DNA of 5,246 bases from an uncultured Acidimicrobiales bacterium (GTDB lineage: Bacteria > Actinomycetota > Acidimicrobiia > Acidimicrobiales > SZUA-35), in NCBI GenBank assembly GCA_938008925.1, contig CALLIQ010000095.1, positions 1-5,246 of the forward strand. The letters are read 5' to 3'. Positions 5,196 through 5,246 of the stretch are shown in pieces. How positions within the stretch are numbered: the first letter of the stretch is position 1; each line of letters starts with the position of its first letter. Below the pieces are notes generated by a model. That model was not told where the DNA came from. It did not search any database and was given only the letters and a program-made list of their open reading frames with translations. The position numbers were made by a program, and so were the translations under genes.

Positions 5196-5246
5196 CCGGG
5201 TTCCCCACCGGGCCGTCCTGACCCGGCCCCCACCCCCCCTGACCTC
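5196..5246. other. C-rich non-coding tail at the window end
   Basis: After the repeat the sequence is C-rich, with C runs at 5222-5224, 5227-5231 and 5233-5239. CCGGGT (5196-5201) and ACCCGG (5221-5226) could pair as a 6-bp stem with a 19-nt loop, too weak to call a terminator. No gene is seen. Confidence 0.5.

Noticed and set aside
4435..5208. Minus-strand open frame (257 codons) with a GSGQV repeat at its start
   Set aside because: It is antisense to the TOPRIM gene, and its N-terminus is only the translated pentanucleotide repeat. The plus strand has recognisable GyrB motifs in order.

Overview
The window is high-GC bacterial DNA with actinobacterial character. The ClpC is very close to mycobacterial ClpC1, two genes encode lipoproteins, and two GTG-started genes have a TAnnnT -10 element only 6-7 nt upstream, a typical actinobacterial leaderless arrangement. 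My guess is a lineage such as Acidimicrobiia, but the sequence alone does not prove this.

Layout. (1) Minus strand, 986 to beyond base 1: a gene that leaves the window. It encodes a lipoprotein signal peptide, an extracytoplasmic domain that looks LppM/DUF3153-like, one transmembrane helix, a basic then Asp-rich cytoplasmic linker, and in its last visible codons (3-26) an octapeptide matching the start of the acyltransferase PlsX. (2) Minus strand, 3584-1053: complete clpC, the AAA+ unfoldase of the Clp protease, starting at TTG behind a strong Shine-Dalgarno site. The two minus genes lie 66 nt apart in the same direction. (3) 3597-3826: a divergent intergenic region with a 13-bp perfect dyad. 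(4) Plus strand, 3827-4468: an unrecognised lipoprotein with an Ala/Thr/Glu-rich stalk and a small domain holding two cysteines. (5) Plus strand, 4552-5115: a stand-alone protein corresponding only to the TOPRIM and C-terminal part of GyrB/ParE, with no ATPase or transducer domain and an Asn in the metal-binding Asp cluster. (6) 5106-5195: a pentanucleotide repeat of 18 units that begins in the last codons of that gene and supplies its stop codon, followed by C-rich sequence to the window end.

How the genes relate: clpC is housekeeping proteostasis. The gene after it seems to join an envelope domain to phospholipid synthesis. The plus-strand pair has no obvious link to clpC beyond possibly sharing the divergent control region. 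The most unusual items are the solo GyrB-like TOPRIM protein, its repeat-derived end, and the probable lipoprotein-PlsX fusion.
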